Below are positions 53,132 to 63,439 of a DNA stretch of 64,000 bases, in pieces. The position numbers were made by a program, and so were the translations under genes. The notes beneath the pieces are model-generated. The model did no database searches, was not told the DNA's origin, and saw only the letters and a program-made list of their open reading frames with translations. Location of the stretch: contig NZ_CP045504.1 of assembly GCF_013376455.1 (NCBI RefSeq), positions 4,237,001 to 4,301,000 of the forward strand. The letters are read 5' to 3'. How positions within the stretch are numbered: position 1 is the stretch's first letter; each line of letters starts with the position of its first letter. The DNA comes from Desulfolutivibrio sulfodismutans DSM 3696 (lineage in GTDB: Bacteria > Desulfobacterota > Desulfovibrionia > Desulfovibrionales > Desulfovibrionaceae).

Positions 53132-53887
53132 ATGGCAGATCATCCTTCGATAGAGCTTTTCAAGAAATGCACTGAAATAACGGGGAAGAGCTATCCAGGA
53201 GTCGTTGAGGCAATTCCCGAGCAGTTAGGGTGCACCGCCTTTTTTCCAGGGGGATATGGGCTATGGTTGGAGGAAGAGAACAATAGTCCGGATACGTTGC
53301 CTGATTTTCCTGTAAATGGAGTTATGTTGTTAGCAGATATTTTTGATTCATATGACGCTTATTGTAGACTTCACGACGAATATCATTTGAATAACAACGT
53401 ACGCTGCAGTAATATCGATGGCAGGTTTTGGGCTGGGCTGCGTGATATTGTGAAAAAATCCGGATGTGGATTTGCCAAAATTTTCTTCTCAAATGTATAT
53501 ATGGGTATTTTTCATTGCGAAAAGACATATTTTCATAAGAAGGCAAAAATTAATAAAGAATACATTGATAGCTGTAATGAATTTTTGCTTCAACAAATCT
53601 TAATGCAGCAACCAAAGTTAATTTTTGCCGTTGGATTAAAGTCTGCGGAATGTTTAGGTAGTTTGTTCAATGTACAAACGTGGAAAAATCCAAGCATAGC
53701 CTCGATGAATGGTCCTGGAACATTTTCTGATTCGAAGACGTATGGTGATGTACAATTTAAGTTAGGATATATCGCTGACCCAACGTATCCTGTTAACGAA
53801 AATAAAAGAACATACGGCGATGAAGAAGGAAGAAATGCAAATGTTAAATTTTTTACAGAAGCTTTGAGTCTGTCAAATATTTCTTAG
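53132..53887 (+). CDS. Uracil-DNA glycosylase-like protein, AT-rich
   Basis: A 251-residue gene, far poorer in GC than both flanks, so probably acquired singly. It reads like a UDG-superfamily protein: NGVMLLADIFDSYDAYC (place of the GQDP-type motif), a central KIFFSNVYMGIFHCE strand and LQQILMQQPKLIFAVGLKSA, the conserved helix-strand of the fold. Catalytic residues cannot be assigned with confidence. ATG 53132 follows GGGGAGA. Fold call moderate; could instead be an uncharacterised accessory protein. Confidence 0.45.
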   Translation: MADHPSIELFKKCTEITGKSYPGVVEAIPEQLGCTAFFPGGYGLWLEEENNSPDTLPDFPVNGVMLLADIFDSYDAYCRLHDEYHLNNNVRCSNIDGRFWAGLRDIVKKSGCGFAKIFFSNVYMGIFHCEKTYFHKKAKINKEYIDSCNEFLLQQILMQQPKLIFAVGLKSAECLGSLFNVQTWKNPSIASMNGPGTFSDSKTYGDVQFKLGYIADPTYPVNENKRTYGDEEGRNANVKFFTEALSLSNIS

Positions 53888-53909
53888 TGAAATGGGGAGA
53901 AAGACAAAT

Positions 53910-54164
53910 ATGCGCCAAGTGTCTCTCTCTTATGTTAAAAATCGGTTATCTGCCATCATGGATCAAGTCTACGCTGACGGCAAACCAATCGTCATCACCA
54001 GACCGGACGGCCCATCCGTCGTTCTGATGTCCCTGCCCGGCTACAACGGCCTGGAAGAGACGCTCTATCTCTTGGCATCGCCAGCCAACGCAACCCGGCT
54101 GCGGGCCAGTCTGGCCCATGCGCGTTCGGGCGAGGTCTGCGAAAAATCCGGTATCCCGCTGTAA
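53910..54164 (+). CDS. Phd/YefM-family antitoxin, no toxin adjacent
   Basis: An 84-residue Phd/YefM antitoxin: MRQVSLSYVKNRLSAIMDQV, then KPIVITRPDGPSVVLMSLPG and a C-terminal helix that normally binds YoeB. No YoeB/Txe-type gene follows; a hairpin and then the convergent uvrA come next. ATG 53910 preferred to the upstream ATG at 53892. Orphan antitoxin, or partner of the AT-rich gene just upstream. Confidence 0.78.
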   Translation: MRQVSLSYVKNRLSAIMDQVYADGKPIVITRPDGPSVVLMSLPGYNGLEETLYLLASPANATRLRASLAHARSGEVCEKSGIPL

Positions 54165-54177
54165 CTATTACGGGATT

Positions 54178-54199
54178 CCAAAGGGCTTGAGCCCTTTGG
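54178..54199. terminator. Hairpin after orphan antitoxin
   Basis: CCAAAGGGC and GCCCTTTGG form a perfect 9-bp stem with TTGA loop in the gap before the convergent uvrA end; no long T run. Confidence 0.6.
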
Positions 54200-54302
54200 C
54201 CCCCGGAGGGTTCCCTTCACCCCCCTGTCGCCGTTCACTCCACACACTTGCCGCGCGCCTCACGCCCTCTGCGCATCTGGCGCATCACCAACGCCGCCAA
54301 CC

Positions 54303-57071
<2,769 letters not shown>

Positions 57072-57192
57072 GTTTTTCTCCAGAAAAGGGCCGGTCTCCC
57101 GGCCCTGCCGCATAGGCGGCTTTGTTGTCGGCAAGGGCTTTCACATAAGGACTTGGGGGCGAAAAGCAAGGGGGGCAAATAGTGCGGGGGGG

Positions 57193-57256
57193 CCGGGGGG
57201 AATGGATTCCCCCCGGTCAGAGGAGGGGGATGGGGAGGAGGCGACGCCTCCTCCCC
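57193..57256. repeat. Two adjacent strong palindromes
   Basis: CCGGGGGGAAT GG ATTCCCCCCGG (57193-57216) and GGGGAGGAGGCG A CGCCTCCTCCCC (57232-57256) lie between nifB and uvrA, both on the minus strand. They would fold in RNA as terminators without T runs, or act as repeat elements. Confidence 0.7.
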
Positions 57257-57269
57257 ATAAACAAGAATC

Positions 57270-58547
57270 TCACCCACATCCCTCGCCGCTGCCGCCGCTG
57301 CACCGGCAGGCCCCGGACAGGCCCTTACGGCGCGACTTGAGGCTGGTCAGGTCGCCGGTCCCGAATATTTCCTCCACCCCGTCTTCGACGAGGCCCGAGC
57401 AGCCGTGGACCATGATGCCGCGTTCCATGAGGAGCTTGGCCGGGGTCTCGCCGTAGGACGAACACAAGACGGCGCGGCAGTCCTTAAGCACCCGGGCCAA
57501 CTCCTCCCAGCGGCGCGGGCCGCCGCCGGGCTCGGGCGCGGCGCGCTCCTCCACCAAAAAGAGGCCGCCCTCGTTTTTGCCGTAAATCTGAAAGGCCCAG
57601 GCCTCGCCCAGGTGCAGGTTGATGAGCATGCCTTCGCGGGTGGCCACGGCCACGTAGGGCCGACTCTCGTCCGCCCCGGGGACGACCTTGGAGCAGGCCC
57701 GCAGCATGTCGCTGAATTCCCCCGAGCGGTCGGAACACAAAAGCCCCACGGCGTCGGCCCGGCAGCGGCGGCAGTGGGTCATCTGGGGCAGGTACGCGGC
57801 CGAGAGCTGTCTGGCGGCGGCGATCTGGTCCTTGGTGGGCTCGGGAATCTCCGCGAAAGGCGTATTGGGCGTGGGGAACATGGCCATGATGTTGTGGATG
57901 TTCGCGCCAAGCGCAGCCACGGTCTTGGAAATCTCGCCCACATGGTGGTCGTTTATGCCCGGGACCACGATGGTGTTGACCTTGACGGTGATGCCCTTGG
58001 CGGCGAGCAGGCGCACGGATTCGAGCTGGCGGCTGATGAGCAGCTCGGCGGCGGCCCGGCCGCGCAGGATGAGCTTGCCGTCGCGCACCCAGGAATAGAC
58101 CTTCTCGCCCACGTCCGGGTCCACGGCGTTGATGGTCACGGTGACGTGGGTGGCCCCGACCTCGGCCAGTTCGTCCACATGGCCGGGCAGGGCCAGGCCG
58201 TTGGAGGACAGGCAAAACAGCAGGTGCGGGAAGCGTTCCTTGAGGAGTTTCAGGGTGTGGTGCGTCTCGGCCCAGTTGGCCATGGGGTCGCCGGGCCCGG
58301 CGATGCCGGCCACGGTGATGCGCGGCTCTTTTTCCAGCACCTCTTCCATGTAGGCCATGGCCTGAACCGGGGTGAGCACGGCGCTGGAGACGCCGGGCCG
58401 GGACTCGTTGACGCAGTCGTGCTTGCGATCACAGTAGTTGCACTTGATGTTGCATTTGGGGGCTATGGGCAGATGCACCCGTCCGCACTGTCCCGAGGCT
58501 TCCTTGTTGAAACAGGGGTGGCGGGAGAGATCCCTTTGGATATCCAT
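57270..58547 (-). CDS. nifB: Nitrogenase cofactor biosynthesis protein NifB (NifB-NifX fusion)
   Basis: A 425-residue radical-SAM protein that makes NifB-co, the Fe-S core of FeMo-co. SAM cluster motif PKCNIKCNYCDRKHDC is present (C-x3-C-x2-C), with upstream HPCFN and the family's GIAGPGDPMAN segment. Residues ~310-400 form the fused NifX-like cofactor carrier domain (YVAVATREGMLINLHLGEAW, GIMVHGCSGLVEDGVEEIF). The protein ends in GACRCSGGSGEGCG, a Cys-rich tail. It lies 20 bases after nifN with AAAGGAGC upstream, so nifE-nifN-nifB is one transcript. Confidence 0.96.
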   Translation of the reverse strand: MDIQRDLSRHPCFNKEASGQCGRVHLPIAPKCNIKCNYCDRKHDCVNESRPGVSSAVLTPVQAMAYMEEVLEKEPRITVAGIAGPGDPMANWAETHHTLKLLKERFPHLLFCLSSNGLALPGHVDELAEVGATHVTVTINAVDPDVGEKVYSWVRDGKLILRGRAAAELLISRQLESVRLLAAKGITVKVNTIVVPGINDHHVGEISKTVAALGANIHNIMAMFPTPNTPFAEIPEPTKDQIAAARQLSAAYLPQMTHCRRCRADAVGLLCSDRSGEFSDMLRACSKVVPGADESRPYVAVATREGMLINLHLGEAWAFQIYGKNEGGLFLVEERAAPEPGGGPRRWEELARVLKDCRAVLCSSYGETPAKLLMERGIMVHGCSGLVEDGVEEIFGTGDLTSLKSRRKGLSGACRCSGGSGEGCG

Positions 58548-58567
58548 CGCAAGCTCCTTTGCGGTTT

Positions 58568-59923
58568 TTACAGGTAGCCGTAGCCCACGGGACTGACGTC
58601 TTGTTTGCGGCCAAGCACGGCGTTGACGATGCGGTCGAACATGGCCTGGGCCCCGCCGTAGGCGACATGGCGCAGGCGCTGGCCGCCGAAGCGGTCATGG
58701 ATGGGGAAGCCGACCCGGATAAGCGGCACGTTCCATTCCCGGGCGTAGCGGTAGCCCTTGCTGTGGCCGACCATCAGATCCGGGGCCAGCTCCCCGGCCT
58801 CGGCCGCGATGTCGAAGAAATCCACGCCCTCGCGGATGGACGGCAGCTCGGGGACCATGTCGCCGCAGGCCTCGGCGATGGCGGCCTTCAGGCGCTTGTC
58901 CTTGCCGCCCGTGGCCACCAGGACCGGATGCACGCCGATCTCGGCCAGAAAGGCGGTCAGGCCGACCACCAGGTCTTCCTCGCCGTAGACCACGGCCCGC
59001 TTGCCCGAGACGTATTTGTGGCCGTCCACCAGGGCGTCCACGTAGCGGCCGCGTTCGCGGACGTAGCGGCTAGGCGTGGGACGTCCGGAGACCTCTTCCA
59101 GGGCCGTAAACAGGGCGTCGGTCTCGCGGATGCCCATGGGCAGGCCCAGGGAGATGCACGGCACGCCGAAGCGGCGCGACAGCACATGTCCGGCGCTTTC
59201 GGCCAGCCCCAGCACGCGGCCGAATTCCAGGGTGGCCCTGGCCCCGGACATGGCATGGATGTCCGCCAGCGGGGTGCCGCCGGAGGGGATTTTCTCGTAG
59301 TCGAGCAGGGCCGGGCCATCCATGGTGTCGGAGATGTCGGGCAGGATGGTGGCGGTGAGGCCGAAGTCCTCGAAGATGTCTCGTAAGTGCCGGATGTCCT
59401 CGGGGGAGATGAGCCCGGGCAGGACGTTGATGCCGTCGTGCTTCGGGGCGTCGGGATCGGCCAGTTGTCCGGCCGTGGCCGCCACGGCGGCGTGCCAGCC
59501 GTCCATGTGGGTGCCGGAATAGCTGGGGGTGGCCACGGTCACGATCTCGGGCAGGGGCAGGTCCGCGAATTCCTTCTTGAATTCGTAGACCAGCCGGGGC
59601 ACGTCGTCGCCGATGGTCTCGGTCAAGCAGGTGGAGGCCACGCCGACCATGGTGGCCCCGTACTTCTCCATGACGTTTAGGATGCCCTTTTTGAGATTGG
59701 GGCCGCCGCCGAAGACCGCCTGCTTTTCGCCAAGCGCCGAGGAGGCGATGTCCATGGGCTCGCGGAAATGGCTGATGATGTAGCGGCGCATGTAGGTGGC
59801 GCAGCCCTGGGAGCCGTGCAGGAAGGGGATGGCCCCCTCGATGCCCCGGAAGGCCAGGGCCGCGCCCAAGGGCGTACACAGCTTGCAGGCGTTGGTGGTG
59901 GAGACGAAGGGCGCGTCTTTCAT
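58568..59923 (-). CDS. nifN: Nitrogenase cofactor biosynthesis protein NifN
   Basis: A 451-residue NifK-related scaffold subunit. FVSTTNACKLCTPLGAALAF and IPFLHGSQGCATYMRRYI carry the conserved cluster-ligand cysteines, followed by GVASTCLTETIGDDV, typical of NifN. It pairs with NifE to convert NifB-co into FeMo-co. Start ATG 59923 overlaps the nifE stop by four bases and replaces a longer, unsupported frame. Complete protein; assignment separates it from NifK by length and the C-terminal sequence. Confidence 0.94.
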   Translation of the reverse strand: MKDAPFVSTTNACKLCTPLGAALAFRGIEGAIPFLHGSQGCATYMRRYIISHFREPMDIASSALGEKQAVFGGGPNLKKGILNVMEKYGATMVGVASTCLTETIGDDVPRLVYEFKKEFADLPLPEIVTVATPSYSGTHMDGWHAAVAATAGQLADPDAPKHDGINVLPGLISPEDIRHLRDIFEDFGLTATILPDISDTMDGPALLDYEKIPSGGTPLADIHAMSGARATLEFGRVLGLAESAGHVLSRRFGVPCISLGLPMGIRETDALFTALEEVSGRPTPSRYVRERGRYVDALVDGHKYVSGKRAVVYGEEDLVVGLTAFLAEIGVHPVLVATGGKDKRLKAAIAEACGDMVPELPSIREGVDFFDIAAEAGELAPDLMVGHSKGYRYAREWNVPLIRVGFPIHDRFGGQRLRHVAYGGAQAMFDRIVNAVLGRKQDVSPVGYGYL

Positions 59924-61284
59924 GATTTTCTCCCCCGAATCTCGCGCCGGGGCACGAAGCGCCACACCGGGCTTGTGACCGAGGCGTGGATTTCTTTGGC
60001 GAAGTTGAGCATGCCCACGAAGCCTTCCAGGGCCTCCTTGCGCTCGTGGTTGTGGTCGCAAAAGCCGACGCCGAGCTTGAAGGCGATGGGCCGTTCCTTG
60101 ACCCCGCCCACGAACACGTCCACATCCTTTTCCTTGATGAAATGCGACAGTTCGAGCGGGTTGGTGTCGTCCACGATGATCGTGTCCGGGTCGCAGATGG
60201 CGGCCAGTTCCTCGTAGTCCTCCTGGGTGCCGGTCTGGGAGCCCACCAGCACCACGCGCATGCCCAGGTGCTTGAAGGCCTTGATCAGCGAGAAGGCCTT
60301 GAAGGCCCCGCCCACGTAGATGGCGGCCTTTTTGCCTTCCAGGTCTTTGCGATACTTTTTGAGCTCGGGCAGAAGCTTCGAGAGTTCCTCGCGCACCAGG
60401 GCCTTGGTGCGGGCCACGATGCCCGGGTCGCGGTCTTTGAAGTGTTCGGCCACGGCGTAGAGCGAGTCGGCCATGTCCTCAATGCCCAGGTACGAGGCCC
60501 GGATGAACGGGATGTCGTATTTGTCCTGGAGCATCTTGGCCAGCTCCATGGTGGCCCCGGAACACTGCACCACGTTTAAGCCCGCGCCGTGCGCCCGGCG
60601 GATGTCGTCCACCCGGCCGTCGCCGGTGATGTTGGCCACCACGGCCACGCCCATGCGCTCGAAATATTCCCGGATGATCCAGATTTCCCCGGCCAGGTTG
60701 AAGTCGCCCAGGATGTTGATGCTGACCTTGGGCACATCCGACACGTCGCCCGTGCCCACAAGCGTAAACATGGCCTTGCAGGCGGCGGCGTAGCCCTCGC
60801 GCTTGTTGCCCTTGAAGCCTTCGGACTGCACCGGGATGACCGGGATGCCGGTCTCCTCGGCCACCTGGCGGCACACCGAGCCCACATCGTCGCCGATGAT
60901 GCCCACGATGCAGGTGGCGTAGACAAAGGCCGCCTTGGGGCTGTGGCGGGCAATGAGTTCGAGCAGGGCGGCCTTGAGCTTTTTTTCGCCGCCGAAGATG
61001 ACGTCGCGTTCCTGAAGGTCGGTTGAGAAGCTGAGGCGGTGCAGCTCCGGCCCTGACGACAGGGCGCCCCGGATGTCCCAGGTGTAGACCGCGCAGCCGA
61101 TGGGGCCATGCACCAGATGCAGGGCGTCGGCGATGGGGTAGAGGACCACCCGCGACCCGCAGAACACGCAGGCCCGCTGGCTCACCGCCCCGGCCAGGCT
61201 GTCGCGGTTGCAGGCCATGGCGAAGGGGCCGCTGCCCTTGACGTGGACCTGATCCTTTCGTTCTTCGAGGATGGCGTGTTCCAT
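59920..61284 (-). CDS. nifE: Nitrogenase cofactor biosynthesis protein NifE
   Basis: A 454-residue NifD-like scaffold subunit. SQRACVFCGSRVVLYPIADA and HLVHGPIGCAVYTWDIRGAL with AFVYATCIVGIIGDDV contain the Cys ligands of the P-cluster-like site. VIPVQSEGFKGNKREGYAAA is the NifE version of the switch segment. With NifN it forms the E2N2 scaffold for FeMo-co. GGGAGA precedes the ATG, and a sigma-54-type promoter sits about 50 bases upstream. First gene of nifENB. Confidence 0.95.
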   Translation of the reverse strand: MEHAILEERKDQVHVKGSGPFAMACNRDSLAGAVSQRACVFCGSRVVLYPIADALHLVHGPIGCAVYTWDIRGALSSGPELHRLSFSTDLQERDVIFGGEKKLKAALLELIARHSPKAAFVYATCIVGIIGDDVGSVCRQVAEETGIPVIPVQSEGFKGNKREGYAAACKAMFTLVGTGDVSDVPKVSINILGDFNLAGEIWIIREYFERMGVAVVANITGDGRVDDIRRAHGAGLNVVQCSGATMELAKMLQDKYDIPFIRASYLGIEDMADSLYAVAEHFKDRDPGIVARTKALVREELSKLLPELKKYRKDLEGKKAAIYVGGAFKAFSLIKAFKHLGMRVVLVGSQTGTQEDYEELAAICDPDTIIVDDTNPLELSHFIKEKDVDVFVGGVKERPIAFKLGVGFCDHNHERKEALEGFVGMLNFAKEIHASVTSPVWRFVPRREIRGRKS

Positions 61285-61333
61285 GCAGTCTCCCTTTCCG
61301 GCCGTCTCGGCGGGCCGGATGCGGGAGGGGGAT

Positions 61334-61349
61334 TACAAGGGGCGTGCCA
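61334..61349 (-). promoter_or_regulatory. Sigma-54 (-24/-12) promoter of nifENB
   Basis: Minus strand reads TGGCACGCCCCTTGTA, matching TGGCAC-N5-TTGCW with one change in the -12 element and correct spacing, 50 bases before the nifE start. NifA-dependent transcription under nitrogen limitation is expected. A classical TGT-N10-ACA site was not found. Confidence 0.75.
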
Positions 61350-61383
61350 TGAAGTTATCTGACTGATATAAAAGGATATCGTC

Positions 61384-61442
61384 TGTTTTCGGACAGGCTT
61401 TGCGACAACAAAAACGTAGAAGGAAGGCTACAAAATTGTAGG
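61384..61442. promoter_or_regulatory. Two dyads upstream of nifENB promoter
   Basis: CTGT TTTCGG ACAG (61384-61397) and CTACAA AA TTGTAG (61429-61442) lie 35-95 bases upstream of the -24 box, where NifA or another regulator would bind. Neither matches the enterobacterial NifA consensus. Confidence 0.4.
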
Positions 61443-61985
61443 GTGTTTGGAGGGGGGAGAGGTGTCGGGAGGTGCGGAGAATGTGGAGGGGAAGGGCTGC
61501 GGGCGGAGGGTCATTCTTGACAAGGATGCTTTCAATGACGGAATGATCACATCGGGACGATTGAAGACTTGATCGTCACTCGTGACAAGGGTATGTCCGT
61601 CGCGACCATCGGCGTGGGTGGTTTTTGGGGAATGGCGCCACGATGTCGCCATCCGTGTCAATCATTGCAAAATGGCAAACAATCGCATACTCTTTCCTGG
61701 TGCAAGCAAAGAAACTGTCAAAGCGATGCCGAATTCAAATATGCCGCTGAAATGTTTTTTCTTTTCGCGCCATCATGCTTCTCCAGGCGTAAGGGCACTT
61801 GCCAAAAAAAGTTGGACGTTTTTTGCCGTCACTTCGTGCGCCAGGAACCGTTCACTGTTGTAGATGAAAGAGTATCGTCTCTTTGCGAAAGTGCTGGATC
61901 ACTTTGCGCTGATTGTGTAAATCATATGCCAGGCGACGTGCATGCCCGTGATGAATTGTCAGCTACGTAGAATGTCGAGGAACGT
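61443..61985. other. Intergenic stretch, no supported gene
   Basis: The frames here (for example plus 61569-61970) lack a good ribosome-binding site, conserved pattern or codon bias and overlap frames on the other strand. The segment likely carries control DNA for the divergent nifE and the secreted-protein gene at 61986. Nothing else recognised. Confidence 0.4.
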
Positions 61986-62372
61986 ATGAAGCAGTCACAC
62001 AGAAGTCTTTTGTTTCCGTATTTTTGTTCGCTGTTCGTTGTTGTTGTGTTTGTAGGTTTTATATATACAGCGCAAGCTTACGCAAAACTGTCCATAAATC
62101 TCTCCGTCGAGGGCGAAATACATAATACTCCGGAGACGTTCACCGGAAAGGCCACGGCGTACTTCAGCGGCGGAGGCATATTAACCCTCACGACGAACCA
62201 GGGCGTGACCTGCCAGGGCGAATACATCAACACGGACGATAACCAAGGAAACGGAACGGTTGTCTGCGAAGATGGTCGGTTGGGCTCTTTTAACTTTGTC
62301 GCCTCTGGTTTTAGTGGCAACGGTGAAGGATTGATAGATACGAAGCCTTTTGCGTTTCGCATCGGAAAGTAG
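61986..62372 (+). CDS. Small exported protein
   Basis: A 128-residue protein with N-terminal signal or anchor (basic MKQSHRSLLFPYF, then a hydrophobic stretch to YTAQAYA). The mature part is beta-rich with repeated Gly: SVEGEIHNTPETFTGKATAY, TLTTNQGVTCQGEY and VVCEDGRLGSFNFVASGFSG, probably with one disulfide. It resembles small secreted bacterial proteins with a CxDGRxGxF motif; function unknown. It stands alone between the two nif operons on the opposite strand. Confidence 0.65.
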   Translation: MKQSHRSLLFPYFCSLFVVVVFVGFIYTAQAYAKLSINLSVEGEIHNTPETFTGKATAYFSGGGILTLTTNQGVTCQGEYINTDDNQGNGTVVCEDGRLGSFNFVASGFSGNGEGLIDTKPFAFRIGK

Positions 62373-62560
62373 TGCGTGCGGCCAATCTGGACAGCCAGTT
62401 GCCCACTGAACACATTGAAAAACAAAATCTTGTTCCAAGTCGGCCGTATTGATTTCATCCTGCAATACGTCATTGCACGAGTGAAAGACTGACAGAGCGA
62501 ATAGTATTTTTTTGAGAAACGAAATCCAGCGGGACGACCACCGCCAGCGGCACAAACGAA

Positions 62561-62592
62561 AAGGCCCCCCGGGATATGTCCCGAGGGGCCTT
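62561..62592 (-). terminator. Strong terminator
   Basis: AAGGCCCCcCGGGA / TCCCGaGGGGCCTT stem with TATG loop. On the minus strand it is followed by TTTTCGTTT and would end the nifK-ferredoxin transcript; it may also stop the plus-strand gene. Confidence 0.8.
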
Positions 62593-62612
62593 TGATGCGT
62601 TCAAAGTCGCTG

Positions 62613-62900
62613 CTATTTCGCCACGCGCACCAGTTCGGCCAGATTCGGACTGAACATGGCGATGGCCACGAGCGCCAGGATGATGAGCAGTTTTACCTGC
62701 ATGGCCAGCTTGTCGATCTTGCCGTCGAGCTTGGCGATTTCGATTTTGACTTCCGCCAGGTCGGTCTTGGTCGCAACTTCGGCCCGCAGATCGTGAAGGG
62801 TTCTGGCGTCAACACCGTTGATGGCGTCGATGACGGCGCGTGCCGCCTCTTCACCGAGTGTCTTTTCCAGCTTTTTGGTATCGTCGAATAAAAGCGTCAT
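62613..62900 (-). CDS. Small coiled-coil protein with C-terminal membrane helix
   Basis: A 95-residue protein: N-terminal helix MTLLFDDTKKLEKTLGEEAA, a coiled-coil (LRAEVATKTDLAEVKIEIAK, LDGKIDKLAMQVK) and a membrane helix LLIILALVAIAMF. This resembles the short DUF1640/CCDC90-like proteins often found beside toxin or accessory genes; function unknown. ATG 62900 starts the conserved part; a longer frame begins at 63041. Sits between the ferredoxin gene and the terminator, so possibly co-transcribed with nif. Confidence 0.65.
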   Translation of the reverse strand: MTLLFDDTKKLEKTLGEEAARAVIDAINGVDARTLHDLRAEVATKTDLAEVKIEIAKLDGKIDKLAMQVKLLIILALVAIAMFSPNLAELVRVAK

Positions 62901-63065
62901 GGTTTCTTCTTGGGCAAAGGCGCGTAGGATGTCAAGGGATTCTCGGCGTGGGGCGGCGCATCGGCGGCCTCTGCCTCTGCTATGGCCCCCAAAAAAGCCG
63001 CCCCGTCGGCGCGGCGTTCCAACGGGGCGGGGGTTGGGCAATGGCCCAATTGCGGAGGGGTGTCG

Positions 63066-63371
63066 TTAGGTGAACAGACGCTCTTCGGCGGCCTCGCCGC
63101 CCTCCAGCGCGTCCAGGATCTCATCCACGGCGTCCTCGCTGTCGATGCCCTTGTACCAATAGTTTTCGGGCATCACGATGACCACCGGGCCGTCCTCACA
63201 CTGCTTCATGCAGCCGGTGCTGATCACCCGGGCGTCGATATCCCGGTCCAGCACCCCTTCTTCCATATATCCCAGAAGCGAATGCGAACCCTTCTTGTGG
63301 CAGATGCCCTTGGGTTCGCCCTTCATCCGGAAGCTGGCGCAGCACAAAATGAGATGTTTCGGCTTCTCCAT
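63066..63371 (-). CDS. Thioredoxin-like [2Fe-2S] ferredoxin
   Basis: A 101-residue protein with HLILCCASFRMKGEPKGICH, then STGCMKQCEDGPVVIVMPEN. The four Cys (one in each arm of C-x(n)-C and C-x3-C) ligate a 2Fe-2S cluster in a thioredoxin fold, as in NuoE or Shethna-type ferredoxins. Genes of this kind commonly follow nifHDK and may give electrons to nitrogenase or protect it. It lies 68 bases after nifK on the same strand. Confidence 0.85.
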   Translation of the reverse strand: MEKPKHLILCCASFRMKGEPKGICHKKGSHSLLGYMEEGVLDRDIDARVISTGCMKQCEDGPVVIVMPENYWYKGIDSEDAVDEILDALEGGEAAEERLFT

Positions 63372-63439
63372 GCGTGGCGTTCTCCATCTCGCGACAAGCG
63401 CGAAAAGGGGAGGGGGCCTCCCCCCTCCCCGGTTGGTCG

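Noticed and set aside
57405-58577. Plus-strand frame opposite nifB
   Set aside because: Antisense shadow of an unmistakable nifB.
61569-61970. Possible gene between nifE and the exported protein
   Set aside because: No ribosome-binding site, no recognisable pattern, biased toward random composition; kept as intergenic.
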